Source: Bacillota bacterium | Lineage (GTDB): Bacteria > Bacillota_A > Clostridia > Clostridiales > Clostridiaceae | DNA: 33,614 nt | Assembly: GCA_021837545.1 (NCBI GenBank) | Contig: JAKBFR010000013.1 | Coordinates: forward strand, 1 to 33,614 | Direction of reading: 5' to 3' | Shown here: in pieces, positions 25,006 through 32,942 of the stretch | How the letters are laid out: the number at the start of each line of letters is the position of its first letter | Position numbering within the stretch: position 1 is the first letter of the stretch | The notes under the pieces: generated by a model | Seen by the model: the letters and a program-made list of their open reading frames with translations, nothing else | The model's database searches: none | Told to the model about the DNA's origin: nothing | Made by a program: the position numbers and the translations under genes

Positions 25006-26046
25006 ATGAAAATAAAAGATAGGGAGTTTGGGGAGCAGTCTCCAATATTTATTATAGCTGAAATTTCCGCAAATCATAATGGAAGCTTTGATAATGCCGT
25101 AAAGCTTATCAAGGAAGCAGCAAAATCAGGAGTTGATGCAATAAAACTTCAGACGTATACTGCAGACACGATAACAATAGATTGTGATAATGAACATTTT
25201 CAGATAAAACATGAGGCTTTATGGGAGGGCAGAACACTTTATAACTTATATAAGGAAGCATATACCCCTTGGGAATGGCAACCTAAATTAATGAAAATTG
25301 CAGAAGAAGAAGGTCTTATTTGTTTTTCTTCCCCTTTTGATAAAACTGCAGTTGATTTTCTAGAACAAATGAATGTACCAGCATATAAAGTGGCTTCTTT
25401 TGAAATAACAGATATACCATTAATAGAATATATAGCATCTAAAGGTAAGCCTATAATTTTAGCAACAGGGATAGCAACTTTAAGTGATATAGAGGAAGCT
25501 GTAAATGCTTGTAGAAGAATTGGTAATAATCAAATAGCTATATTAAAATGCACAAGTGCTTATCCTGCACCTTTTGAGGATATGAATTTGAAGACTATAC
25601 CTAATTTAGCAGAAATTTTTGGAGTAATTTCTGGTTTGTCAGATCATACTTTAGGAATAAACGTCCCGATAGCTGCAGTAGCATTAGGTGCAAAAATAGT
25701 TGAAAAACATTTAACATTATCAAGAGCAGATGGTGGACCAGATGCAGCATTCTCTTTAGAACCAGAGGAACTCAAAGCTATGGTAAAAGCTATAAGAGAA
25801 ATAGAAAAAGCATTAGGTAAAGTTTCTTATAATTTAACAGATAAAATGAAAAATAGCAGAGAATTTTCTCGTTCTTTATTTGTAGTTAGGGATATTAAAA
25901 AAGGAGAAGTCTTTACAGAAGAAAATCTTCGCTCTATAAGACCGGGTTTTGGTATGCACACTAAATATTATACGAATGTGCTAGGAAAATTAGCACATTC
26001 AGATATTAAAAAAGGCACTCCTATGGATTGGAAATTGGTGGAATAG
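25006..26046 (+). CDS. pseI: Pseudaminic acid synthase PseI (NeuB family)
   Basis: Condenses a 6-deoxy hexose with phosphoenolpyruvate to make the nine-carbon acid. The 346-residue protein has the NeuB TIM barrel (FIIAEISANHNGSFDNA at the start; IKLQTYTADTITIDC; VASFEITDIPLI; GLSDHTLG; EKHLTLSRADGGPDAAFS) and a C-terminal SAF/antifreeze-like domain (REFSRSLFVVRDIKKGEVF onward). LQTYTADTI and the LWEGRTLYNLYKEAYTPWEW segment point to PseI rather than NeuB or LegI. I start at MKIKDREFG because GTGAGGAGTG lies upstream, not at the GTG inside it. A terminator follows. Confidence 0.93.
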   Translation: MKIKDREFGEQSPIFIIAEISANHNGSFDNAVKLIKEAAKSGVDAIKLQTYTADTITIDCDNEHFQIKHEALWEGRTLYNLYKEAYTPWEWQPKLMKIAEEEGLICFSSPFDKTAVDFLEQMNVPAYKVASFEITDIPLIEYIASKGKPIILATGIATLSDIEEAVNACRRIGNNQIAILKCTSAYPAPFEDMNLKTIPNLAEIFGVISGLSDHTLGINVPIAAVALGAKIVEKHLTLSRADGGPDAAFSLEPEELKAMVKAIREIEKALGKVSYNLTDKMKNSREFSRSLFVVRDIKKGEVFTEENLRSIRPGFGMHTKYYTNVLGKLAHSDIKKGTPMDWKLVE

Positions 26047-26070
26047 AAAAAAGTAAATATAATATATTCT

Positions 26071-26106
26071 GAAAGATTAGTAGTTAAATTTGCTAGTCTT
26101 TCATTT
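26071..26106 (+). terminator. Terminator after pseI
   Basis: GAAAGATTAGTA (26071-26082) pairs with TGCTAGTCTTTC (26091-26102), 12 pairs with two G-U wobbles, over an eight-base loop, then ATTTT. It splits the glycan island into two transcripts. The rest of the 26047-26438 gap holds a candidate promoter, the operator-like palindrome TTGTATATTATACAA near 26391-26405 (single central mismatch), and no gene. Confidence 0.75.
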
Positions 26107-26198
26107 TGTGGTTAAACAATGTAAACTATTATTAAGGTTGTACTACTTCAATAATTGTAGATATAAAAATGCTATAGATCAATATTTTATTTTTTATG

Positions 26199-26225
26199 TA
26201 AATTATTTATAAAAATACTCGATTA
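26199..26225 (+). promoter_or_regulatory. Candidate sigma-28-type promoter before pseB
   Basis: TAAA (26199-26202), 15 bases, then CTCGATTA (26218-26225), six of eight matches to GCCGATAA. It lies 214 bases before the pseB start and would place pseB-pseG in the late flagellar regulon. AT-rich context makes chance matches possible. Confidence 0.45.
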
Positions 26226-26438
26226 TATTAATACACAGAGAAAATAAGTTTATAATTTACAAGGAAATTATTCATATATGACAAAAATATAGTTAGAGAT
26301 AATTACTTATTTATCTTATGCTAAACATCTCATAGTTAATAAAGGGATAAAACAAGTGATAAAGATTTCAAAGTGTAGTTATTTAAAGTAGTTGTATATT
26401 ATACAAAAACACTTTAATAAGTTGAATGGAGGATAATT

Positions 26439-27455
26439 ATGACATATTATGAAAACAAAAAAATTCTAATTGTTGGAGGTACTGGAACTATTGGTCAGGG
26501 ACTAGTGGATGATCTATTAAAGCAGAAACCAGAAGTAATAAGAATTCTAAGTAGAGACGAATATAAACAATTTATTTTGGAAAATCAAATTGATAATAAA
26601 AAACAAATTAGATTTTTAATCGGTGATGTAAGGGATTATGAACGTGTGGAAAGAGCGATGAATGATATTGATATTGTATTTAATTTAGCAGCTATGAAAC
26701 ATGTCCCAGCTTGCGAATATAATCCATCTGAAGCTATAAAGACAAATGTAATGGGCATGGAAAATGTTATTAAAGCAGCAACCGCAAATAATGTTGAATG
26801 TGTTGTTTTTACAAGTTCTGACAAAGCAATTAATCCAACTAATTCCTATGGAGCAACAAAATTACTTGCAGAAAAATTAGTTCAAGCTGCTAATTTTAGT
26901 AAAGGTTCAGCAAAAACTAAATTTGTTGCTGTTAGGTTTGGAAATGTAATGGGCTCTAGAGGTTCAGTAATACCTTTATTTAAAAAACAAATTGAAGAAA
27001 AAAGAAAGATTACTATTACAGATACAGATATGACTAGATTTATGATGACTTCAAGTCAGGCTGTTAAATTAATTATGGATGCAGGAGAAAAAGCTCTAGG
27101 TGGAGAAGTATTTATTTTAAAAATGCCTGTTATAAAATTATATGACCTTGCTGAAGTAGTAGTTGAAGAAATTAGTTCAAAACTTAATATAAAAAAAGAA
27201 GAAGTTGAATTGCAAACAATTGGGTTAAGAGTTGGGGAAAGAAGATTTGAAGAGCTTATGACTAAGGATGAATCAGAGTGTGCTTTTGATTTAGGAAATA
27301 TGTATTCTGTAGTTTCATCAATAAATTCAGAATTTTTACGCGAATTTTACGGAAAATATAAAAGAGCTAGAATTGGAAGCTACAATTCAAATGATGAAAT
27401 AGTATTAAGTAAAGAACAGGTTAGAAATTTGCTTAAAGAAGAGGGATTAGTATAA
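26439..27455 (+). CDS. pseB: UDP-GlcNAc 4,6-dehydratase (inverting), PseB-like
   Basis: First step of pseudaminate synthesis: removes water from UDP-GlcNAc with C5 inversion. The 338-residue extended SDR has GGTGTIG (13-19), NLAAMKHVPACEYNP, the Asp128-Lys129...Tyr137-x3-Lys141 catalytic arrangement (SSDKAINPTNSYGATK), RFGNVMGSRGSVIPLF and TRFMMT, as in short FlaA1/PseB enzymes. No membrane segments, unlike long CapD forms. TGGAGG precedes the ATG. pseC, normally next, is absent; pseG follows 43 bases on. Confidence 0.88.
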   Translation: MTYYENKKILIVGGTGTIGQGLVDDLLKQKPEVIRILSRDEYKQFILENQIDNKKQIRFLIGDVRDYERVERAMNDIDIVFNLAAMKHVPACEYNPSEAIKTNVMGMENVIKAATANNVECVVFTSSDKAINPTNSYGATKLLAEKLVQAANFSKGSAKTKFVAVRFGNVMGSRGSVIPLFKKQIEEKRKITITDTDMTRFMMTSSQAVKLIMDAGEKALGGEVFILKMPVIKLYDLAEVVVEEISSKLNIKKEEVELQTIGLRVGERRFEELMTKDESECAFDLGNMYSVVSSINSEFLREFYGKYKRARIGSYNSNDEIVLSKEQVRNLLKEEGLV

Positions 27456-27498
27456 TAAAGCATTTTCAAAAAAGATAGGATATGTAGTAGGTGATTAT

Positions 27499-28569
27499 AT
27501 GAAAATAGCAATTCAGGCAAATGGCGGAATTCAAATAGGTATGGGTCATATTATGCGTACTTTGGTATTAGCTAAGGAACTTTCAAAGTACAATGAAGTT
27601 TTTTATATGTGCAGAGTTGAAAATAAAGGGGATTGTTCTGAAAGTTATATTAAAGATAATAGTTGTGAGGTTACTTCTTTAGAACAGCTGGTGGAGTATA
27701 ACATAAGTTATAGTAAATACATTCAAGGGATTGAAAAAATACTTTGTGAAGGCTTTAAATTAACATTACTCAATGAAGATAACTTAATTGATGCATTAAA
27801 AGATATTAAAGCTGATTTGTTAATAACGGATAGTTATTCTGTTAATGAAAAGTATTTTGAAGAAACTAAGAAAATCTTTAATAAAACGGCTTATATAGAT
27901 GATATGAATAAATATTATTTTAATATAGATTTTTTAATAAATCAAAATTGTGATGCAGAAGACTTTCATTACAAGGTTAACCATGATACAAAATTAATTT
28001 TAGGAGCAGATTACATATTGTTAAGAGGTGAATTTAAAAATCTTAATAAAAAAGACATAAAAAATAAGGCTTATGATATAATGATTACGGTTGGGGGCGC
28101 TGATCCATATAATATAACAAAAAGAATTTTATATTATATTAGTGAACTAGATTATAATTTTCATGTAGTAATAGGACCTTCTTTTGAAGATACTTCTTTT
28201 GTGAAAAGTTTTAAAAATGATAAGATAAAGTTTTACTATAATGCAGATATGTGTGAAATAATGAAAAAATGTGACATAGCCATTTCGGCATGTGGTAGCA
28301 CTTTGTATGAATTGTCTGCTTGTGGTATTCCAACATTAGGAATAATTATTGCAGATAATCAACAAGGTATTGCTAATAAATTAGATAACATGGGTATTAT
28401 AAAGAATTTAGGTTGGTATGATAAAATAAGCAAAGAAGATTTAATAAATAATATAGATATATTGACTAATGATTATATATTAAGAAAATCTTTAAGTGAA
28501 AAAGCGTCTAAACTTGTAGATGGTAAAGGTGCAGAAAGAATTGCAAAAGTTTTATGTGAGGATATTTAA
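27499..28569 (+). CDS. pseG: UDP-sugar hydrolase PseG
   Basis: Removes UDP from UDP-2,4-diacetamido-trideoxy-altrose before condensation by PseI. The 356-residue protein has the GT-B-like fold of PseG: MKIAIQANGGIQIGMGHIMR at the start, where His17 of GMGHxxR corresponds to the catalytic histidine of C. jejuni PseG, and the C-terminal IMITVGGADPYNITKRIL and ISACGSTLYELSACGIPTL nucleotide-binding stretches. Slightly longer than the ~275-residue Campylobacter enzyme because of extra sequence near residues 45-90. GTAGGTGAT precedes the ATG. Confidence 0.88.
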   Translation: MKIAIQANGGIQIGMGHIMRTLVLAKELSKYNEVFYMCRVENKGDCSESYIKDNSCEVTSLEQLVEYNISYSKYIQGIEKILCEGFKLTLLNEDNLIDALKDIKADLLITDSYSVNEKYFEETKKIFNKTAYIDDMNKYYFNIDFLINQNCDAEDFHYKVNHDTKLILGADYILLRGEFKNLNKKDIKNKAYDIMITVGGADPYNITKRILYYISELDYNFHVVIGPSFEDTSFVKSFKNDKIKFYYNADMCEIMKKCDIAISACGSTLYELSACGIPTLGIIIADNQQGIANKLDNMGIIKNLGWYDKISKEDLINNIDILTNDYILRKSLSEKASKLVDGKGAERIAKVLCEDI

Positions 28570-28607
28570 TATAGAATATTAGTTTTGATTTTTAAAGGAG
28601 TGATAAC

Positions 28608-29612
28608 ATGAATATATTAGTAACTGGTGGATCAGGATTTATTGGTCGTTGGGTTGTTAAAAGATTACTAGATGATGATCATAGGGTAGTAGCTTTAGAC
28701 AATTTGTCAAATGGGGAACTTGAAAATATTCAAGAGTTTAATGGAAAAAATTTTAAGTTTATAAAAGGTGATATTAAAGAAGATAAGGATTTAGATGAAA
28801 TATTTAAAGAAAAATATGATATTATATACCACCTAGGAGCATCAATAAATGTACAAGATAGTATTGATGATCCTAAAACCACTTTTTATAATGATACAGT
28901 AGGAACATTTAACATTCTTGAAAGAGCAAAAATTCAGATGTTTGGAAAGAATGCAAAAATGGAGGGAGAACAATGGATTTTAGATTCAAAGGAAGATACT
29001 CATCCTTGCAAAGTAGTATTCATGAGTACTTGTATGGTTTATGATGTAGCTGGTGATTTAGGGATAAATGAAAATCATACTACAAAGCCAGTATCACCTT
29101 ATGGAGGAAGCAAAATAGCAGCAGAAAATATGGTGCTTTCATATTATAATGCATATAAACTTCCAACAGTTGTTATAAGGCCATTTAATACATATGGACC
29201 TTTCCAAAAAACTGGTGGAGAAGGTGGCGTTGTAGCTATATTTATTAATAACTCCATTGATGAAAGAGATATAAATATATATGGCAGTGGAGAACAAACT
29301 AGAGATTTATTATATGTTAAAGATTGTGCAAGGTTTGTTGTTACATCTGGTTATAGCGATAATGTAAATGGAGAAATTGTTAATGCGGGTACAGGAAAAG
29401 ATGTAACCATTAACGAACTTGCTAAAATAATTTCTAATAATAGAGTAAGTATAAACCATGTTAAGCATATTCATCCTCAAAGTGAAATAATGAAATTGAA
29501 ATGTGATTATACTAAGGCTAAAAAACTCATAGGTTGGGAACCTGAGTATACCTTAGAACAGGGGATAAAAGAAACTGAAGATTGGATAAGCGGGAATAAA
29601 CTTTTAAAATAA
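28608..29612 (+). CDS. NAD-dependent sugar epimerase/dehydratase (extended SDR)
   Basis: A 334-residue extended SDR: TGGSGFIG (6-13), ALDNLSNG (NAD-binding Asp), HLGASINVQDS, STCMVY and the catalytic Tyr165-x3-Lys169 (YGGSK), RPFNTYGPFQ and YGSGEQTRDLLYVKD. It matches UDP-sugar 4-epimerases and 4,6-dehydratases (GalE/LegB-like group); sequence alone does not decide. It follows pseG and may supply a second nucleotide sugar or alter the Pse precursor. AAAGGAGTGAT precedes the ATG. Confidence 0.85.
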   Translation: MNILVTGGSGFIGRWVVKRLLDDDHRVVALDNLSNGELENIQEFNGKNFKFIKGDIKEDKDLDEIFKEKYDIIYHLGASINVQDSIDDPKTTFYNDTVGTFNILERAKIQMFGKNAKMEGEQWILDSKEDTHPCKVVFMSTCMVYDVAGDLGINENHTTKPVSPYGGSKIAAENMVLSYYNAYKLPTVVIRPFNTYGPFQKTGGEGGVVAIFINNSIDERDINIYGSGEQTRDLLYVKDCARFVVTSGYSDNVNGEIVNAGTGKDVTINELAKIISNNRVSINHVKHIHPQSEIMKLKCDYTKAKKLIGWEPEYTLEQGIKETEDWISGNKLLK

Positions 29613-29709
29613 AATTAGCAACTTCAGTCGCAAGCTTTCTCAGCAATAGTAATTTGGTTATTTCAAACTCCACTTATGAACCAAGTGAGGTTAAAGGAAT
29701 TATAATGGT

Positions 29710-29961
29710 ATGGATGAAAGAGAAGAACTAAAGCAAGAATTAAAGGACGAACTTCAATGGCTAAAGTATAGGATAAGAATGTTAGATATCATTGAGGAAA
29801 AGTTACTGGAAATGAGGAAAATAGCATATCAGGTTAAAAATGAAAAATATGCTACAGGAGAAATAGAAGCTGTGAATGTTAAGCTAACCAACTTAGTAGC
29901 ACAGGTTAAAGCATTAGATAGTGAAAGTAGAAGAACAGAAGAAGGAAAAATATTAGAATGA
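29710..29961 (+). CDS. Small coiled-coil protein of unknown function
   Basis: An 83-residue, highly charged helical product (EELKQELKDELQWLKYRIRMLDIIEEKLLEM...) with heptad pattern, no membrane segment and no family I know. AAAGGA lies about nine bases before the ATG. It is the last gene of the glycan operon, ends at a terminator, and lies before yjfB, so a flagellar role is likely but unproven. Confidence 0.72.
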   Translation: MDEREELKQELKDELQWLKYRIRMLDIIEEKLLEMRKIAYQVKNEKYATGEIEAVNVKLTNLVAQVKALDSESRRTEEGKILE

Positions 29962-29988
29962 GCATCAATAACTATTGGTGCTTATTTT
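29961..29988 (+). terminator. Terminator at the end of the glycan operon
   Basis: AGCATCAAT pairs with ATTGGTGCT (one G-U pair) over a short ACT-containing loop, followed by TATTTT. The stem begins at the stop codon of the coiled-coil gene. Confidence 0.8.
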
Positions 29989-30021
29989 AAATACAATAAG
30001 AAAATAATATAAGTGTATTGC

Positions 30022-30048
30022 TAAAGATATTTTTTATATTAACGATAA
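30022..30048 (+). promoter_or_regulatory. Sigma-28-type promoter for yjfB and the flagellin-like gene
   Basis: TAAA (30022-30025), exactly 15 bases, then AACGATAA (30041-30048). Six of eight -10 positions and the -35 match the consensus, and the -10 is nearly the same as that of flgM. It lies 100 bases before the yjfB start. Confidence 0.75.
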
Positions 30049-30148
30049 TAAATTATAGTTAAGTACATGACATAAAATGCACTAGCATATTTACTTGTTA
30101 TTTTTTGAATATGCATTATAAAGTTATTAAGAGAGAGGATTTGGATTT

Positions 30149-30328
30149 ATGGATATAGCTGCAATGTCAATAGGTATGCATCAAGCTTCTATTCAAAGTG
30201 CGGTTTCAATATCAGTTATGAAGATGGCAATGAATAATGGAACTGAAACAGCAACTCAAATGACAGAGATGATGAGTAATATAGCTGTGGACACAAGCAA
30301 AGGGACAACTATAGATGTAAGAGTATAA
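30149..30328 (+). CDS. YjfB family putative motility protein
   Basis: A 59-residue product starting MDIAAMSIGMHQASIQSAVSISVMKMAMN and containing a Met-rich stretch and the end SKGTTIDVRV. This fits the small YjfB family of Firmicutes, which is known from sigma-D-dependent motility regulons but has no settled function. GAGAGGAT lies upstream of the ATG. It is behind a sigma-28-type promoter and 26 bases before a flagellin-like gene, so the two are probably one transcript. Confidence 0.8.
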   Translation: MDIAAMSIGMHQASIQSAVSISVMKMAMNNGTETATQMTEMMSNIAVDTSKGTTIDVRV

Positions 30329-30354
30329 TTGAGAGTAAAAGGAGGTGTTATAAA

Positions 30355-31185
30355 GTGAGACTTACTCATAATATGTTTTCGTTAAGTATATATAAATCTT
30401 ATAAGAAGGAACTTATAGATAATGCTAAAGCATCAAACACTATAGGGACTGGTAGTAAATTAAGCTCTGCTAAGGATAATCCTAATAGGATAGGAAAAAA
30501 TGAGACTTTGAAGATACAAGTATTAACTAATGATGCAGCAAGTAAAAATATTCAAGATGCTAATTCTATGATTCAAACTTTTGATGGTTCCCTTCAAGAA
30601 ATTAATAATAATCTAGCTAGGATGAAGGAATTAACAGTCAATGCTGGAAGTGGATCTGTAACAGCTGAGGATAAAAAAAATATTCAAACTGAAATTGATA
30701 GCATTAAGGCAGATATAGATAGTTTGGCAAATAACACAGAATTTAATGGAGTCAAATTATCTAATTCTACTTTAACTGGAGTAGCGCAAAGTTCAATAAA
30801 GACTGCTGTTGGTAATATGGATGATGAAAGTATTGATATACCATTTTTTAATGTAAGTGCAGAAAATTTAGGAGTTGGCAGTACTTTAGATGTAAGTAAT
30901 GTAGATGCAGCTAATGTAGCTATTGATAAAGCTACTCAAATGGTTAGTAAAATAAGAAGCAAATATGGTTCAATACAAAACCGATTAGAGGGGACAGCTG
31001 ATTATTTAAGTAGCAAAGATATTAATGTTCAAACCGCTCAAAGTAGAATTGGAGATGCAGATATTGCACAAGAAATGATGCAATATTCAAAAAGTCAACT
31101 ATTAATTAATTCTTCAATTGGATTAATGGCACAGAGCAATAATTTCCCTAAAGATTCTTTGAAGATTTTAGAAAATGTTAGATAG
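30355..31185 (+). CDS. Short divergent flagellin-like protein
   Basis: A 276-residue protein with D0/D1 halves and almost no central domain. The N-terminus MRLTHNMFSLSIYKSYKKELIDNAKASNTIGTGSKLSSAKDNPNRIGKNETL departs from normal flagellin and has an SAKDNP-type segment recalling FlgL (ASDNP). The C-terminus (NRLEGTADYLSSKDINVQTAQSRIGDADIAQEMMQYSKSQLL) is flagellin-like but ends FPKDSLKILENVR, not LLR. Start is GTG after AAAGGAGGTG. It may be a minor filament or junction component, or a structural variant; behind the yjfB sigma-28-type promoter. Confidence 0.82.
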   Translation: MRLTHNMFSLSIYKSYKKELIDNAKASNTIGTGSKLSSAKDNPNRIGKNETLKIQVLTNDAASKNIQDANSMIQTFDGSLQEINNNLARMKELTVNAGSGSVTAEDKKNIQTEIDSIKADIDSLANNTEFNGVKLSNSTLTGVAQSSIKTAVGNMDDESIDIPFFNVSAENLGVGSTLDVSNVDAANVAIDKATQMVSKIRSKYGSIQNRLEGTADYLSSKDINVQTAQSRIGDADIAQEMMQYSKSQLLINSSIGLMAQSNNFPKDSLKILENVR

Positions 31186-31285
31186 CTAATAATACTATGA
31201 AACTCTTAAAATTGTGAAATACATGTGCGTACTGAGTTGTTACTCTTTTTGAAATAAGAGTGGCAAATTATTGATATTATGATTT

Positions 31286-31346
31286 ATATAATAAAAACTA
31301 TAGTAAATTTTTAAAATTCAAATTTACTATAGTTTTTATTATTTTT
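31286..31346. terminator. 22-bp perfect hairpin, probable bidirectional terminator
   Basis: 31289-31310 is exactly complementary to 31320-31341 across a nine-base loop. The stem is A-rich at its left foot and T-rich at its right foot and is followed by ATTTTT, so it can end transcripts on either strand. It closes the flagellin-like unit. Confidence 0.88.
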
Positions 31347-31520
31347 GGGAAATAAAAGTAGCCGCATTTAAAAGTTCAAATTTAACTAATTAATCTTATA
31401 GCTAATGTAGTTTAAGTTATCAAGTTGTTAAAAAATAATTAGAATAATATATGAAAATTTTATGGAAGGAATATTTATTCAGAAAATATACAAATAATTA
31501 TTTGTATTTATATTATTATG

Positions 31521-31549
31521 TTGAAAATTAAAGAAAAAAATGGTAATAT
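31521..31549 (+). promoter_or_regulatory. Sigma-A-type promoter of the flgB operon
   Basis: TTGAAA (31521-31526), 17 bases, TAATAT (31544-31549). Good match and spacing for the housekeeping sigma factor, placing the transcript start at about 31556, just before the riboswitch aptamer. The interval 31347-31520 is AT-rich and I see no gene in it. Confidence 0.65.
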
Positions 31550-31573
31550 ATAAAGCGAATATAAATTATGAAT

Positions 31574-31734
31574 GATACTAGCACACTTATTGAAAAATAG
31601 GGCCGCAAAGCCATGAGTCTAAGGAAAAATTTTTTTCTATGATTGTCAGGTTACCAAAATATAATTGTAATAAATTTTTACATTTATTTGTGTTGCTATA
31701 TTTTGGTGTCTATGATTTCATAGTCACCTTTTTG
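31574..31734 (+). promoter_or_regulatory. Cyclic di-GMP-I (GEMM-I) riboswitch with terminator platform
   Basis: The aptamer (about 31574-31655) shows GCACA, a six-pair stem CTTATT/AATAGG capped by a GAAA tetraloop (31592-31595), the near-invariant CGCAAAGCC (31604-31612), the tetraloop-receptor halves TCTAAGG and CTATGA, and the 3' end GTCAGGTTACC. These match the GEMM-I class. Downstream, GGTGTCTATGA pairs with TCATAGTCACC (one mismatch) followed by TTTTT (31705-31733), a terminator. ACCAAAATATA (31653-31663) from the aptamer end can instead pair with TATATTTTGGT (31697-31707), breaking the terminator. Ligand should hold the aptamer, free the terminator and turn the flgB operon off. Confidence 0.92.
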
Positions 31735-32104
31735 TATTTCAGAAAATTATTATTAAGTCAAATCTGTAGAGAAGTTTGTAAAAGTACGAATATATATTCT
31801 TAAAGTGAGAAATTTTAATAATATATTAATAAAAAATAGAATAATATGTTAAAAAATATAAAAATAGCTGATATTAGTAAATAAATTGTAGAAGATTTTA
31901 AAAAAAATTATGGATAAAATACTTTAATTATTCTATAATTAAGATATTAGTAATTTTAATGGGAATATAAAGTTTTATTTAGTTAATATTATTGCAAAAA
32001 GTGTATGATTTTACAAATTATAGTCAATGATGAAAAATATGTATTTATATAGCGAAATTTTAATATTTATGAAAACAAATTGGAAAGTGTAAGGATGTGA
32101 AGTT
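31735..32104 (+). other. Long AT-rich leader between riboswitch and flgB
   Basis: About 370 bases with no open frame of note and no clear inverted repeats, terminator or sigma-28 motif. It contains two copies of GATATTAGTAA (near 31872 and 31944). It could hold a second promoter or act as spacer RNA; I cannot tell. Confidence 0.5.
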
Positions 32105-32506
32105 ATGTCAATACAATCTATTGGTTCGGATGATAATTATGACTTAATTAAAGCAGGAATTAAGGCATCAGATATTAGAGCAAAAACAATTGCTAATAAT
32201 ATGGCGAATATTAATACTAAGGATTACAAGAAATTTAATGTGGTTTTTGAAGAAAATTTAAAAAAAGAAGATAATTCACCAGGATTTGAATTAAAGAGAA
32301 CTAATTCTGCTCATTTTGCTAGTAAGAATGCAGAAAATGAAAACATTTCAATAGAACAAGACAATGGTACAAGCATGAGAAGTGATGGTAATAATGTTGA
32401 CTTAGATATAGAAAAGGTTAACCAAGCTGCGAATACACTTAAATATAATGCTTTAATAACCAGGATAAATGGTAAATTCAATGATTTGAAGATGGTCATG
32501 AAATAA
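32105..32506 (+). CDS. flgB: Flagellar basal-body rod protein FlgB
   Basis: FlgB is a proximal rod subunit exported by the flagellar type III system. The 133-residue protein has the rod signature AGIKASDIRAKTIANNMANINTKDYKKF near residues 17-44, where most rod and hook proteins carry (I)ANNxANxNTxgyk, and a C-terminal helix pairing with it. GTAAGGATGTG precedes the ATG. First gene of the basal-body operon under the c-di-GMP riboswitch. Confidence 0.94.
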   Translation: MSIQSIGSDDNYDLIKAGIKASDIRAKTIANNMANINTKDYKKFNVVFEENLKKEDNSPGFELKRTNSAHFASKNAENENISIEQDNGTSMRSDGNNVDLDIEKVNQAANTLKYNALITRINGKFNDLKMVMK

Positions 32507-32520
32507 AGGGGGGATTGTAA

Positions 32521-32928
32521 ATGAATGCATTTAGTTCTATGCAAATAAGTGCAACAGGTCTTTCAGCAGAAAGATTAAGAATGGATACTATAACTTCTAA
32601 TATGGCAAATGCTAGTACAACAAGAAGTGCTGATGGAAGTGGTCCATATGTTAGAAAGATAGCTGTATTTCAAGAAGCTCTTGATGCTAATAAGGAAATG
32701 GCTGGAGTTAAGGCTGTGAAAATTGAAAAAGATAAGTCACCTTTAAGAAAAGTATATGATCCTACTAATCCAGATGCGGATGGAACAGGATATGTTACTA
32801 TGCCTAATGTAAATGTATTAAATGAAATGGCTGATATGATGGTAGCAACTAGGTCTTATGAGGCAAATGTTGATACTTTTAATGCTTTGAAAAGTATGTT
32901 TTCAAAAGCTTTAGAAATTGGAAAATAA
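32521..32928 (+). CDS. flgC: Flagellar basal-body rod protein FlgC
   Basis: Second rod subunit. The 135-residue protein starts [32 protein letters not shown] and ends [39 protein letters not shown] sequence, the standard FlgC termini (PNVnvveEMvdmi.AtRsYeANv). AAGGGGGGA lies upstream. It follows flgB by 14 bases. Confidence 0.96.
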   Translation: MNAFSSMQISATGLSAERLRMDTITSNMANASTTRSADGSGPYVRKIAVFQEALDANKEMAGVKAVKIEKDKSPLRKVYDPTNPDADGTGYVTMPNVNVLNEMADMMVATRSYEANVDTFNALKSMFSKALEIGK

Positions 32929-32942
32929 GGAGGAATTGAAAA

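Noticed and set aside
18429..29961. The glycosylation island as a recently acquired mobile element
   Set aside because: No integrase, transposase, tRNA or flanking repeats, and base use looks the same as the flagellar genes; clusters like this are common next to flagellin in clostridia.
31559..31570. GCGAATAT as a sigma-28 -10 element before the riboswitch
   Set aside because: No TAAA at 15-16 bases upstream, whereas TTGAAA-N17-TAATAT fits sigma-A well.
31735..32104. Invertible flagellar switch as in C. difficile
   Set aside because: I looked for a pair of ~20-base inverted repeats flanking an invertible segment and found none, and there is no recombinase gene nearby.
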